64,000 bases of DNA from Xylogone sp. PMI_703 (lineage: Eukaryota; Ascomycota; Leotiomycetes): positions 2,046,001 through 2,110,000 of the forward strand of contig JAJTUQ010000001.1 in NCBI GenBank assembly GCA_021399445.1, given 5' to 3'. The translations under genes and the position numbers were made by a program. Shown here one piece after another: positions 24,228-35,117 of the stretch. Position 1 is the stretch's first letter. Each line of letters starts with the position of its first letter. The notes beneath the pieces were generated by a model. It was not told where the DNA came from, did no database searches, and saw only the letters and a list, made by a program, of their open reading frames with translations.

Positions 24228-27200
24228 ATGGCGCATCCGTTGGATATATCTCGCGAAACGCGAAGTATATTGTACGCGACCACAAATGATCAGATCCGAG
24301 ATTCCATGCCACAAATGGACTTCCTCAAAAAGGTGCTTTGGTCTTCACAGCCAGCTGCAAATTCCAGTGGACAAAAGATCCCTTCAAGTTAGTCCCGAAG
24401 TCACTTTGCTGTCTTCTTTCGGACTTGCCTTGTGAATATTCGTACTAATGGGAGAAATCATATAGATTCTCCGGACGAGATTGTGAATGCGGCTAGCGCA
24501 GAGTCCAAATTCAATGCTACAGCTCCAACCGAAAGTGTCAATGGAGAGACGATTAGTGACGATGAAAGCAGCGCACAGAACACAGATCACGGCAAAATTA
24601 GATTTGCAAGTAGTCAGATCCAGAAGCAACCTACAAGAAATGGAAAGAAATCCAAGCCAATAGGAGAGATGACCGCTAGTCAAGCCAATTTAAGCCAGAC
24701 GAAATCATCGGGAAAATCTAGATCTAGCCAATCCATCATTACATTAGAAGGCAGTCATGTTAAACCAACCGATGTAGGTAATCGTCCAAAGGGCAGAAAA
24801 GCGAGGCGATCGAATGGATCCGCAATGGTGAAACGGAAGGATAGCATCACATCTCACCAGAGCGACAACAGTCAAGAGAATGAGGCTGAGCAACTCGATA
24901 ATGACCACTCGTCGCAAATCATAGCAGGAATCGTTGAAGCGGAAGAATCGGAGAGTGATATGCCGGTGCCTCTTAAGTCAGCAAAATATTCCATTAATTC
25001 CAAATCTTCTACGGCCCCCAAGAAAACCGTGAAAAATCGGAATAACAAGAAAACGGGTTCTATCAGAGATAGCGGGAGAGCGAAAGGTCCTGCTTCAATA
25101 CAAGATGCTGAGGACCCGTTTATACTTGCTGTCGATCGTTTGCAATCAAGCCTTGCAAAATCACTTGGAGCCTTCGCGTCGCAACTCTCAGAAACTTCAA
25201 ACGAACAGGGGAGGAAGAGGACACTTGATGGATCATTTTCAGATAAATCAGCGCCACCGCAAAAGAAACAGAAGAACAAGTCGAATTCAGCCAAAGAGAG
25301 GCGAGGCTCAATCCACGATGGACATAGAGGATCGCAACACGGAGTTGTGATATTACAGTCTGGGGCTTCACAGTCCGTTAGTGAGTTTGCTGGCGACCTC
25401 TTCGCCCAAGAAGCTGAAGGTGAATCTATTACTGAATCTTTACCGAACCCCTATCCAACGCCTGCCTCAAAGAGCTCAATTTTGCCTCCAAGAAAGGTAC
25501 CAGAAAAGATACCAGCCTCATTAGAAACGGCCAGCGCATTTCCAAAACCGCTTCCCACGCCTAGTAGCTCAATTCTTCCTCCCAGGAGCACAACAACAGT
25601 TATTATGCCGTCGACCAGGACTACTTGGAAAGCTGTCAATAGCACGCCCACTCCAGAACTCAGGGATTCACCCAACCCGCTACCTCCAGATAGTTCTCAA
25701 GACATAGTTAAGAGTCAAGTGGACATACCCGTCGTGAAAAGTGGTCAAGGCGAAGGAACAATGCTTGCCAAGAGCAACGCTACCAGTCTTATGGACGACT
25801 CATCGGATTACTCTTCTGAAGAATCTGAAGAGGACTCTGAAGACGAAGGCCGAGATCTAGTTCAGGCATTTGTGCAACAAAAGAGACTAGCAGAGTCCGC
25901 ATCGAAGGCTAAAGCTCCTACCCCGATTCAAGCTTCCAAGCCTAGTCCCATCGATAATGAAAAAGAAGACCTATCATCTGAACCAGAATTTGAGCCTGAC
26001 TCGGAGTCGTCTTCTGACTCGGAATCTTCAGTCTCGGATAACATGGCGAGGGCGCCCTTAGTGAGGTCTAGTGCAGATCGCAAAACTACAAATATGCCTT
26101 CTAAAAATGGAGATGTATCAGATTCTGATCAATCGGAGAGTGAAATATCAGCTCAGTCGGCGGAGGAAAATCCCTCTCCAGGGGCTCATCCCGAATTGAT
26201 AACAGAAGAGACACTTGTGTCAAGAGATGGCACTGCTCTAGACTCCGATGCAAGACAGGAGTCTACAGAAGAACCAGTAGAGGAACCAATGGAAGCACCA
26301 ATACAGGGATCAATGGATGAGCCGACAGAGGAACCGCTAGAGGGGCCATCAGAAGAACCATCGGAGGAATCATCAGAGGAACCAGTGGAAGAATCATTAG
26401 AAACACCGGTGGAGCGATCAGCAGAGGAACCAGTAGAGGAGCTAGTAGAAGAGCCAATGGAGGAACCTCGACCCAGCGTCCAGGATGATGCCACTGCTGT
26501 TCCTCCATCCTCACCAGAGCTTGAACAGAGAACTGCAGAAGATGAATCTAGTGTTCGTTACCATAGCAAGCCTCTTGAGGAACAGCCTGAATCAGCATCG
26601 AAGGACCGTCGTAGACCCCGAAAATCTGGTGTAACGCCGAAGCCAAAAAAGAAGCGGCTAGCGGAGTCCACACCTGTAGAGGAGAGTAGCAGGCCGCAAA
26701 AGTTGATGCGCACAGATACTCCCCAGACAGGGGCATCATTGTCAATGTTCAGAATACCAGGCTCAAAAGGAAAGCCCGGGAAAACTACGGCTACGGAGCT
26801 CCAGGCAATCTCACGTGCACTTGATACATACAAAGATGCTTGGGGAGCATCCGAAGAGCACATCATTTCACTTATTCATGGAACTGCATTCAACTCTGAG
26901 GCCAAAGAATTCTGGAAACATGTTGCTGCTGCTGCCCCTAACCTACCTATCCGCAATGTCCGTGAAACTTGTCGTAGAAACTTCCACAATTTTGATGCAA
27001 GGGGTCACTGGACTGATGATCAGGATGACGAACTAAGGACTATCCATGCGAGATATCCCGGGAAGTGGAAAATGATTGGCGCCGCTATGAATCGATTCCC
27101 AGAAGACTGCCGGGATCGATGGAAAAACTATCTAATCTGTGGCGATAAGATCGGGAAAGGCAATTGGGAACCAGCAGAAGAGGACAGGCTAATACTCGTC

Positions 27201-28265
27201 GTCAAAGAGTGCCTAGAATTGCTATCCAAGGAACAACGCAGTAAGAATGCGCAAAAAGGCGATACGGGTTCGCTAGAAAACCAGATAGACTGGAATACAG
27301 TTAGTGAAAAAATGGGACATACACGAAGTCGATTACAATGCTTCACGAAGTGGAACCGAATCAAAGATAAGCCAACGGAGCAACCTACCCCAGAACGAGC
27401 AGCTGGAAGTTCTGAACGTAGCAGAGAAATAGTCGAGGAAGAAGCTGTGTCTGATTCGCAACCTACGAGATTATCAAAGCCGGCGACCAATGGTACTCCA
27501 ATTGTTGAGACAGAGGATTCTATCGCGGAAACCTCGGAAGAAGATGTAGGCAACGAATCATACATACCGGTAGCTCGCAGGAGGAGCCATGCTTCGAAAT
27601 ACAAGGTGCAAGATAGTCACACCAAGAATGACCTCGAGGAAGACCACAATGACCCGATTTCTGACGATGAAATAGTCTATGAATCTCGAAATAAGTCACC
27701 CAGGAAACAAAAGGCTGCCTCAAGACCCCAACCTAGAACGCAAGGAAAGGCAACTAGCAAGGACACAAGAGCACACTCCAGTGGCGTGGATGAAAACCCA
27801 GAAAATGACGATTCTCTAGATGAGGACAAAGAGGAAGATATAAGCATGCAACACCAACACCAACGCGAAGAAAGCATCGACCTTGGAGACTATTCAACCA
27901 ATGATACGAGTAACCACGATGCAGATGATAATGACCTTGCGATTACCAGTAGTCTAGATCTTAATCAAGATCTTTCAGCAGCAGCAGCTTTGAACGGCAC
28001 CTTAAATGGGGGAGGCCACTCTTCAAATGCGGATACTGGGTCGAGCTCCCCTGATATGACACCCAGGTTGAAGCTCACAACAGCACCCGATAAAACACAC
28101 GATTCTGATCCAAATTCTGATGATTCAGATTCGGCTGCTAACTCAGATACTGACTCAGTCGGTAGTATTCGCGCAACACCCATCTACCGAAGCAGCACAC
28201 AGGGAAAGCCGAGTTCGAGTCTAGGCAGGATGCAACTTCCTGGTCGGAAACTGACTTATATATAA
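24228..28265 (+). CDS. REB1/TTF1-like Myb DNA-binding protein
   Basis: Exons 24228-24387 and 24466-28265 give 1319 aa. The intron is textbook (GTTAGT donor, TACTAAT branch, ATATAG acceptor) and joins MAHPLDISRETRSILY...SGQKIPS to NSPDEIVNAA. Most of the protein is low-complexity: Ser/Lys-rich, then acidic, with an EEP-type repeat at about residues 650-725. The DNA-binding part is at residues ~870-1020: KMIGAAMNRFPEDCRDRW (Myb repeat, after GHWTDDQDDELRTIHARY) and a second repeat from GNWEPAEEDRLILVV to QCFTKWNRI. This tandem arrangement is that of REB1 / TTF-1, which bind rDNA terminators and act as replication-fork barriers or general regulators. Family call by domain pattern; the target site is not shown. 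Confidence 0.82.
26263..26470 (+). repeat. In-frame EEP-coding imperfect tandem repeat
   Basis: Degenerate 12-15 bp units (GAGGAACCAGTAGAG and variants) encode about fourteen Glu-Glu-Pro or Ser-Glu-Glu units. The array keeps the reading frame, and the opposite strand reads as a Ser/Gly-rich frame that is an artefact of the repeat. Confidence 0.85.
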
Positions 28266-29513
28266 TGAAAAGAAGAGAGAAAAGTTTGTCTAGAATTACT
28301 ATGAAAAGTTATACGTACGTTTCGTATTTTGGGATCTCAAGGGACTTAGGTCGGAAAAAGGGTATTTATCTGGCGTCTGAGGACAATGACTTCTAGCGAG
28401 GCGGTGTGTACATGATTTTAAAGGACAAAGGTCTTTGAGGCTCCATTGTTATCAACATTCTATACATGTACCTAAATACCAGGAGTTTTACAATGAGATA
28501 ATGATATTGGGTGGCATCATCTTCAAAATATACCTCTTTTCCCTGAAATTTCGTAAACTAACCCTACATATTGCGCTAACTCAGGATGAAAGGCCAATCA
28601 TTCAATTCAATTGACACAAGCAAGTAGCTTGTGGCTGCTATCGTTACTGTAGCCAGTTAGTTACACCGTACTTGAGACTTCATGCAGCCATCCGTCAGCC
28701 TTTGACGCACATGGCAGCAAAATGCCCTAGGCTACCAGACTTGGTGCCCTATGGTTCTCTTATTGGATTAAGTAACCCGTAAGGCTGAAGGATATATTCT
28801 CCAAACAGAAGCCTTGTTTGCTTCTGGTGATACGTGGTCCTACGTTTCACACAACTCATTATGCAACTTTGATGCAGTGACACATAAAGGAATGTCTATG
28901 TAGAAGAACCTAAATTAAACGTCGAAAGAGAATTAGACCGAAGATAGTAGTGGCTGTCTTCCCGTATCAAAAGCAAAAAAATATGTCCCCCATCCCCTTT
29001 TTTAACTCTTAGTCCGTGCTGCAGAACTCCAACTCCCATTATGCCTCAGTGGCTATACTGTATATAAGTCTTCAATTCATTATCTCACCGAGGAAGGTAC
29101 AATACAATATAAACATTGAAGAATGTATGTGTCGGTCTTTTTGTTCCACCCTAGAATCTTTTCGTCTGTCAGAGGTTATGTCTTAACAGACGTGTCGAGT
29201 AGAAGACGTAAGTGGTGAGGTACATCATCCGAACCAGCGGGCCGGTAACGGCACTTTGTCTGGGATATGATGTTTAATCTCTACCGTCTCTTTCACCACG
29301 CTCCTTTTGTACCCTATGGATGGTTCTAACAGAGTGTCTTGCGCTAGGTAAGGTTCAACAATCCAATTTAACCGTTTCTTTCAGCCTTGCGTCTTGTCCA
29401 CGATATTCCCGATAAAAATATTAATCTAGGAGAGAAGGAAAGTCGATCTGACCGCGAGCACCATAATCATCAAGATGGCCTTGATAAATACGAAGGAAGT
29501 AAGTAGTCATGGG
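28266..29513. other. Intergenic region
   Basis: About 1.25 kb between the convergent Myb gene and a weak hypothetical gene. AT-rich; no gene or RNA seen. Confidence 0.45.
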
Positions 29514-29918
29514 TCATGGAGTAGAGAGATCAATCTCTTGTCCTTCACCCTGGATTGCCGTGGCCGTAGGTATGCCCAGGCGTATTGATTCGAGACGCTT
29601 GAGACTGTCGTCTGACATAAATGATTCCATGACATATCTAGACGCATTCAGTGCAGGACGATGATGTTCGATATCTTCATCGTTGTTGTTGTCTGCGGAA
29701 CCGTGTTGTGCTGCGATGGAGGATGCAGCTCCTGAGCGCTCATCCGTAAAGATTATATTCTCTGTGTGATGGATATTATCGGAGTAGTTATTGTTGACAG
29801 GAGTGACAGTGTAAGAATCATTCTCAACGTTGGCGGCAATGTTAGAGTCCTCAGGACTGTTCTCCCTTACATCTGCAGTATCGACATCATGATGATTTAT
29901 GTTGGCATTATTCTCCAT
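29514..29918 (-). CDS. Hypothetical Asn/Asp-rich protein
   Basis: The 134-codon frame from the ATG at 29918 starts MENNANINHHDVDTADV and ends EGQEIDLSTP. It is acidic, rich in Asn, Asp and His, and probably disordered. An AG acceptor (CTAG) with an upstream CTAAT-like branch and a GTAAGT near 30050 suggest a possible upstream exon reading into another minus-strand frame (30258-30052), but that frame has no ATG of its own. No family recognised; composition gives some support for coding. Confidence 0.35.
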   Translation of the reverse strand: MENNANINHHDVDTADVRENSPEDSNIAANVENDSYTVTPVNNNYSDNIHHTENIIFTDERSGAASSIAAQHGSADNNNDEDIEHHRPALNASRYVMESFMSDDSLKRLESIRLGIPTATAIQGEGQEIDLSTP

Positions 29919-32900
29919 CCCGTATTGTCTCGCCTCGATATTCACTAGTCTGAGCTAGATGTACTCGATCAGGTAGACTCCAAAGAAGATGCTTGCACTT
30001 ATTAGCAGAGAGTCAAACTATGGAACGCCGCTACAAGTGCATCCACTTACATTAGTGTGTAGGTAGTTGTCTCAGTTGAAGAGCAGAAGCAAACTCCTGT
30101 GAAGCTTCGGGTTGGTTGAAACCTCCAGAGTTCAGGGGGGAAGAATGCAGGAGCAATGGGCTACTTGTGTTACTGCTGCAGCTGCGGCTCTTCGAGGGAC
30201 AAGTCAGCGAAAACTCAACAACACCAATAGTACACACTAAATCTGCAGCGGGTGACACGAAATGAAGGTGCTGGCTGAGGCTTGGACTGTCCGGTTGTCA
30301 GTCCAAGTATCCACGTCTCATCAGCCCAAAAAGCGGTATAGGGGAGAGATGCAGGAAGAGACATGGCCTCGTGAACCACTGGCGTTGGGCTCTCCTGGGC
30401 GTCCATTATCTGCGCTGGGTCGTTGCGGCAGAGGTAACGATGTGTCTTCACAAAGCTCCATCGAGCCTTGCAAGAGCAAAACGATGAAGGAAAAAGCATT
30501 TGCAGATTCTTTTTGGACTCCACCCTTCCGTATATATATTTGGTCTCTATATGTAGCCTTGTCCAACCACCAGCTGATCAAAGGGGGGAACCAGAACGGA
30601 GCCTGGTCGACAACAAGGGGGGCTTCGCTTTTTCATCAGGTCGCCAACCACCCACCCACCATATCTCAAGCCCAACAAAACAACAAACTCGTCGGGCTCA
30701 TCAGGGCTTGACGCTGATATATGAGAGGCCCAAGTATTCATGAATCTTTGAAAGTTGTGTGGCTTCAGGTAAGCCCAACAAAGATTGCCTTCACTACATT
30801 CCAATGGCGAGGCTCCTAACAAGCTGCAAGAAGTGAGATAGGGCACGTTCACTGCGCCCTCGTGGTCAAGGACCAAGTCATTTGCCACAGTGTTCTCTGG
30901 ATACTCTGGGCTTTTGCCCTTGCTGAAGAAGGGTGGGTGTGACTGTTTGTTGTACTGCTGAAGAAGCTGCCCGTTTCGGAAACGAGAGTCTTGTGTCACC
31001 ACATGCAATCCACAAATACCTTATTAGAGTGGACCTTCCACAATCCAGTTCTGCAGACTTAGTATGAGTAAATATGCAGCTGAAAGCAGAGCTTGGGCCG
31101 AATTCCAGGCTAAACAAAGGGGGGAGCGTCCGTGAGTGTCATTATGTCTCCATCTCTTTCAAGGCTCTTGTAACAAAATTTAGCCGCTCGGGAATCGTCC
31201 TCTGCAGAATCTTGCTGCAAGGCCCAACCTTCTCCGGGTCGACCTAGGCGCCTGCAGATGGGTGCAGCGAACTAAAACCTATCTCCAGTTCCGCAAAGTA
31301 GACTCCTTTGAAGAACAATGAAGAAGCTTGAGAACAGAATGCCAACATCGACATTCATAGCCAGGCAGAGTGCTATGGCATCGGCTGTAGCACTTGCTGA
31401 TCAAGCTCCTACTAGAGGAATTGCTTGACTCCTGCCGACCAGGATATTATGACATCCCTGAACAACAAGCCAACTTAACCATCGCCCGTACTTGCTTTTG
31501 CGGGGCCATTTATTCTAGAAAAAGACTAAAGGAAAGGACGCTATTCCCGAGACCTACTATCTCCATTCAAGCCTCGAAACTGCACCCCAATATTCAACCA
31601 ACCTACCTTTGGAAGTCCAGTGGATCTCTGCATTCGACAAAGCCAGGCTTGCAGGCAGGTTCCTGATCCCGAGAGCTCCAAATGAGGGAATATTTGCGAA
31701 TCTGAAGCATTTTAAGAAACCTTTGGGTAACGAATGATTAATAATAACTAAAGTGTGTAAGGCTGAGAGGGCATGATGCGCGTCAATTAGACCAATTCAA
31801 TTTTCTGAGAGGCTAACAAAAGTACGGTTTTCAGATACCATTCAATCCAATCAATATCGACCAGACAATGAGAGCAATGGCTCCTGAAACAAAAGCGTTT
31901 CTCATCTTTGCGCAAAAGTGGCTTTCTTTGAGGCCTCACCTGGCCTAACCCCATAACCGGCCAGCACGGCTGCCAGCTTCTCGGTCACCCAAGACAACAT
32001 GAATGATGATGGATCTTTGTTCTTCAAAGTGGTTGTTCTGCAGCTATGACGGCGCGGTCCAGAAGCTGTTGTGTTTTCCATTAAAGTGGTAGCGTCATGC
32101 ATATAGCCATCATACGCGTCGCCCCTCACTCTCCTTTATCTGCACTACGGAAATACGAACCGCCCGAGGTTCCGGCACCTACTCCGTACAGCAGATCTGA
32201 AAGTCTGCTTAGAAATAGGAAGCTGCATCGAGAGGTGATGGGTATTTCGGGCAAAATCCTGTTGTCTAGACTTTTCGATGATCGAAAGACTTTCCCAAAG
32301 CCCACAATCCTTGCGCATACACCCGCAGTCGATCAGGGTTCGAAGCAACAGGGGCAAATTAGGTAGCACCTTCCATTTTCTGGGAGATTTTCAGCCCAGA
32401 GGAGAAAGAGAATCCGAAAATGCACAATCAGGCGCCGAAATTAGGAAACCAGATGCGTGAGCCTGCAAGAATTGTATCCACAGAGAGTCGTGTTTGAGGA
32501 TCATATATCTCACTAGTCCTGAGAGTGGGACTAGGAGAACAATCCAGGGCCATCTCTATCAGTCAGATCAATCACGTGATGGAGCGAGAACTGAGTCAAG
32601 GAAAACAACCCCAGAGGTTTTGAGACCATAGACTTTAGTTGAGATACACTCGTTGTATAAACAACTAATGAGGCCGTGAGTGAGGGCTAGTTCCTTTTGA
32701 ATTAATATATCATTCTAATACCTATGCCAGCAAATACTCACTCTTTACGACTTCCAAAAGGGAAGTCTGTCTGTGCGTTAAAAGATCCCAGGGAAGTGGT
32801 AACAAGAAGTTGTAAGTACGTCTAGAAAAGTCAGCCAATCACAATAGCCCAGTAAGGTAAAAAAGTGTGATTAGTCTATACTATGTGTAAGTAATATTGC

Positions 32901-34068
32901 ACGTGATGAGTAGATTCACCCTATCATAATCCATGACCGTCAGGTCGAAATAAGTGCAGCAAAATAATAGATATAACTCCGCTTTTATAAATAGAAACTA
33001 CATATCGTATCTGCAAGTTTAATTATCAGAGCGCTTAACACTCAAAAGAACCTCAATGAATAAATAAGTTAAACACAGATTAACCAAGCTTGATTTTTAA
33101 ATAGAAAATTTTATAATACAGTGACGTGTGTGTGTAATTATTAACGCGACGTCACCTCTATACACATCATACCACATCAATCTAGACCTCAAATTCAAAA
33201 ATATCTTTACGGGCAATACTTTATTCAGCCCAGCTCAGCTGAATCCCAACAGACAAGAGACTCTGAACCAGACAACACCTCACAGAATCTTCGCAACATC
33301 ACAACCAATTAAACAACACCCATTGATATGAACATCTCAGTTTCAATTAACGCTAGAAAACAAAGAGTTCATCCCCAAAGCCCAGAGCGAGAAATGATGA
33401 TGGCGCCCCAATTGATGTTGTAGCAAATCCGCACCGCACCTAAACCTGCACGTCTCAGCGCGGAAGCGCTAACATTAGTAAACTCCACGAGGAGAGCTTA
33501 CCCGCAGCTCCCCCATTTCGAGTCCATGGCAGCCAATCACGTGCATGCGAATCATCCCTCTTTATGATTTACAACGGCGGCAGCGCCCGCAAAATGGGAC
33601 CCTGCATAAAAAGCATTCTAATTACATAAAGGCGAAAATTATACAATTGATGGATTTTCAACCGGATTCGACGTGATTTTAATTGTCAATTGAATTGTTA
33701 ATTGAAATTGGCACGCGGGGCACGTGCGGAGGGAGCGGAGAGCGCGAATCTGCCCCTCCGAATCTGCCTTGCCAATCATTGCGTTACTGGATTACTGCTT
33801 TTGGCAGGACATTGCTAATATGAGTCAGCTGGGGAGAATGACAGGAGTGGATTACTGATATGATACACGGGAATGCTTCTTGGAAGTGAATGGAATGTAG
33901 AATCATGGTATCCTCTGGTTCCTTCATTGCGAGCAGAATGGTAGAGGTTGGGGAGAGGATTTTCGTTTCTTTAGTGAGAGTGGGACGTTACTTTAAGTTA
34001 GTAAGCACTTTAAAGAGTCACATTGCGCTTAAATGGACCAGTACTGTATCTACGCAAGGAGTATATTC
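29919..34068. other. Gene-poor region
   Basis: More than 4 kb without a supported gene. The many short open frames on both strands mostly start with GTG or TTG and overlap each other. CACGTG hexamers occur at about 32574, 32910, 33537 and 33719. A small hairpin AGCGC-GGAA-GCGCT lies near 33455-33470, and a CAATTG-rich stretch near 33670-33700. No transposon protein could be read. Confidence 0.4.
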
Positions 34069-34347
34069 TTAAAGACTATATGAACATGCGAGCAGCCCAG
34101 CGCCTGCTATATTTGTATAGCCAAGAAGTATTAGGGGGTATAATGGAAAGCCATAAATCTGTAATAGCTGATCTGTACTAGCTGCTCCTCTTAAATGAGG
34201 ACTGAGCGTAAAATGCGTGAAAACCCAAAGATTACCCAAGAGACCCATTTTGGAATGGAAAAACGAAAGCAAGGTAAAGAAGAGTGCACCGATGTCCATG
34301 ATAACCACTAAAAGACACTTTTGAATAGCGCGAGGCAAAGTCAACAT
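34069..34347 (-). CDS. Possible small membrane protein
   Basis: A 92-codon ATG-initiated frame beginning MLTLPRAIQKCLLVVIMDIG. It has two hydrophobic stretches (VVIMDIGALFFTLLSFF and YPLILLGYTNIAGAGLL). It lies close behind the next minus-strand frame. No family recognised; it may be a chance frame. Confidence 0.2.
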   Translation of the reverse strand: MLTLPRAIQKCLLVVIMDIGALFFTLLSFFHSKMGLLGNLWVFTHFTLSPHLRGAASTDQLLQIYGFPLYPLILLGYTNIAGAGLLACSYSL

Positions 34348-34400
34348 GCTGGTTGATGTTTTGACATCAGCGACTTCTGCATAATGGAAGTCTCGGGAAT

Positions 34401-35117
34401 TCAGAGTCTTCTAGCTTGGCCATCCTCGTAACCAGTCGAGGAATGGTGGGGTCGACGGTGTGGAATATGGTCATCAGGGTCACAACGGGATCGTTCTGAG
34501 TACAGTCTATATGCAAGATCTTCGTGGCGATGATAGATAGAATCGTACGCTTCCAGAGGAGTTAAACCTGCGGAGTAATAGCATGCTTCCGCTTCCCGGA
34601 GAATAGGATCAGTCAATGTAGACTCCTGGATCGTGACTTCATTGAACTCGAGTTCCCCGTCGCTCTCGAGAGCAATGAACGGGGGATATGAAGTGTTATG
34701 AGCAGTTGGAGACTCGAGACCACTGAATTGAATATCATACTCGCGAGAATGGAATCCCCATAAACGGTCACTCTTAACGTCGATATTTGGAGCGAACTCC
34801 TCTGTCGGCGCTTCTCGGAAACTCTCAGAGTCTTCACATGGTGTGTCCCAGCCTGCCGATGCTGTGGAAATCCCATACAGCGTGCTTCGATCGTCTCCGT
34901 TGTAGAACTCCGCGCCGTTGGTGCTGCCCCGACCGTAAGGTTTCTCCGGGTACGCACCGTTGGCGACGGCAACTTTGAACTTGTTTGCCTTGGGCTCGTT
35001 CTTTCTGATAGGAAGCTTGAAGGCACGGGTGCCTTTCATGTTGCCGTCGATGCCTGCCTTGCCTGCGCTGGAGCGCCGTCCTGATCGGTCGCTGGCGATT
35101 TTGGAGATTCCTGCCAT
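34401..35117 (-). CDS. Hypothetical fungal protein
   Basis: A 238-codon intronless frame from the ATG at 35117 (MAGISKIASDRSGRRSSAGK). The N-terminal ~60 residues are basic. The rest is acidic/polar with motifs such as EAEACYYSAGLTPLEAYDSI and a His/Arg-rich end. I do not recognise it. Length, ATG context and even composition favour a real gene. The 5' flank contains a 9-bp tandem repeat. Confidence 0.5.
   Translation of the reverse strand: MAGISKIASDRSGRRSSAGKAGIDGNMKGTRAFKLPIRKNEPKANKFKVAVANGAYPEKPYGRGSTNGAEFYNGDDRSTLYGISTASAGWDTPCEDSESFREAPTEEFAPNIDVKSDRLWGFHSREYDIQFSGLESPTAHNTSYPPFIALESDGELEFNEVTIQESTLTDPILREAEACYYSAGLTPLEAYDSIYHRHEDLAYRLYSERSRCDPDDHIPHRRPHHSSTGYEDGQARRL

Noticed and set aside
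24432..24465. Start of the Myb protein at the beginning of its long open frame
   Set aside because: That frame begins at GTG with no ATG for about 80 codons; the intron with a perfect TACTAAT branch links it to an ATG exon at 24228.
26186..26494. Minus-strand Ser/Gly-rich 102-codon frame opposite the Myb gene
   Set aside because: It is the antisense reading of the EEP repeat; composition comes entirely from the repeat.
32330..32350. GGTTCGAA resembling a tRNA B box
   Set aside because: No A box or acceptor stem can be paired around it.
29919..34068. CRISPR array, rRNA or other RNA gene
   Set aside because: No regular spaced repeats or conserved RNA cores were seen, and CRISPR is not expected in a fungal nuclear genome.
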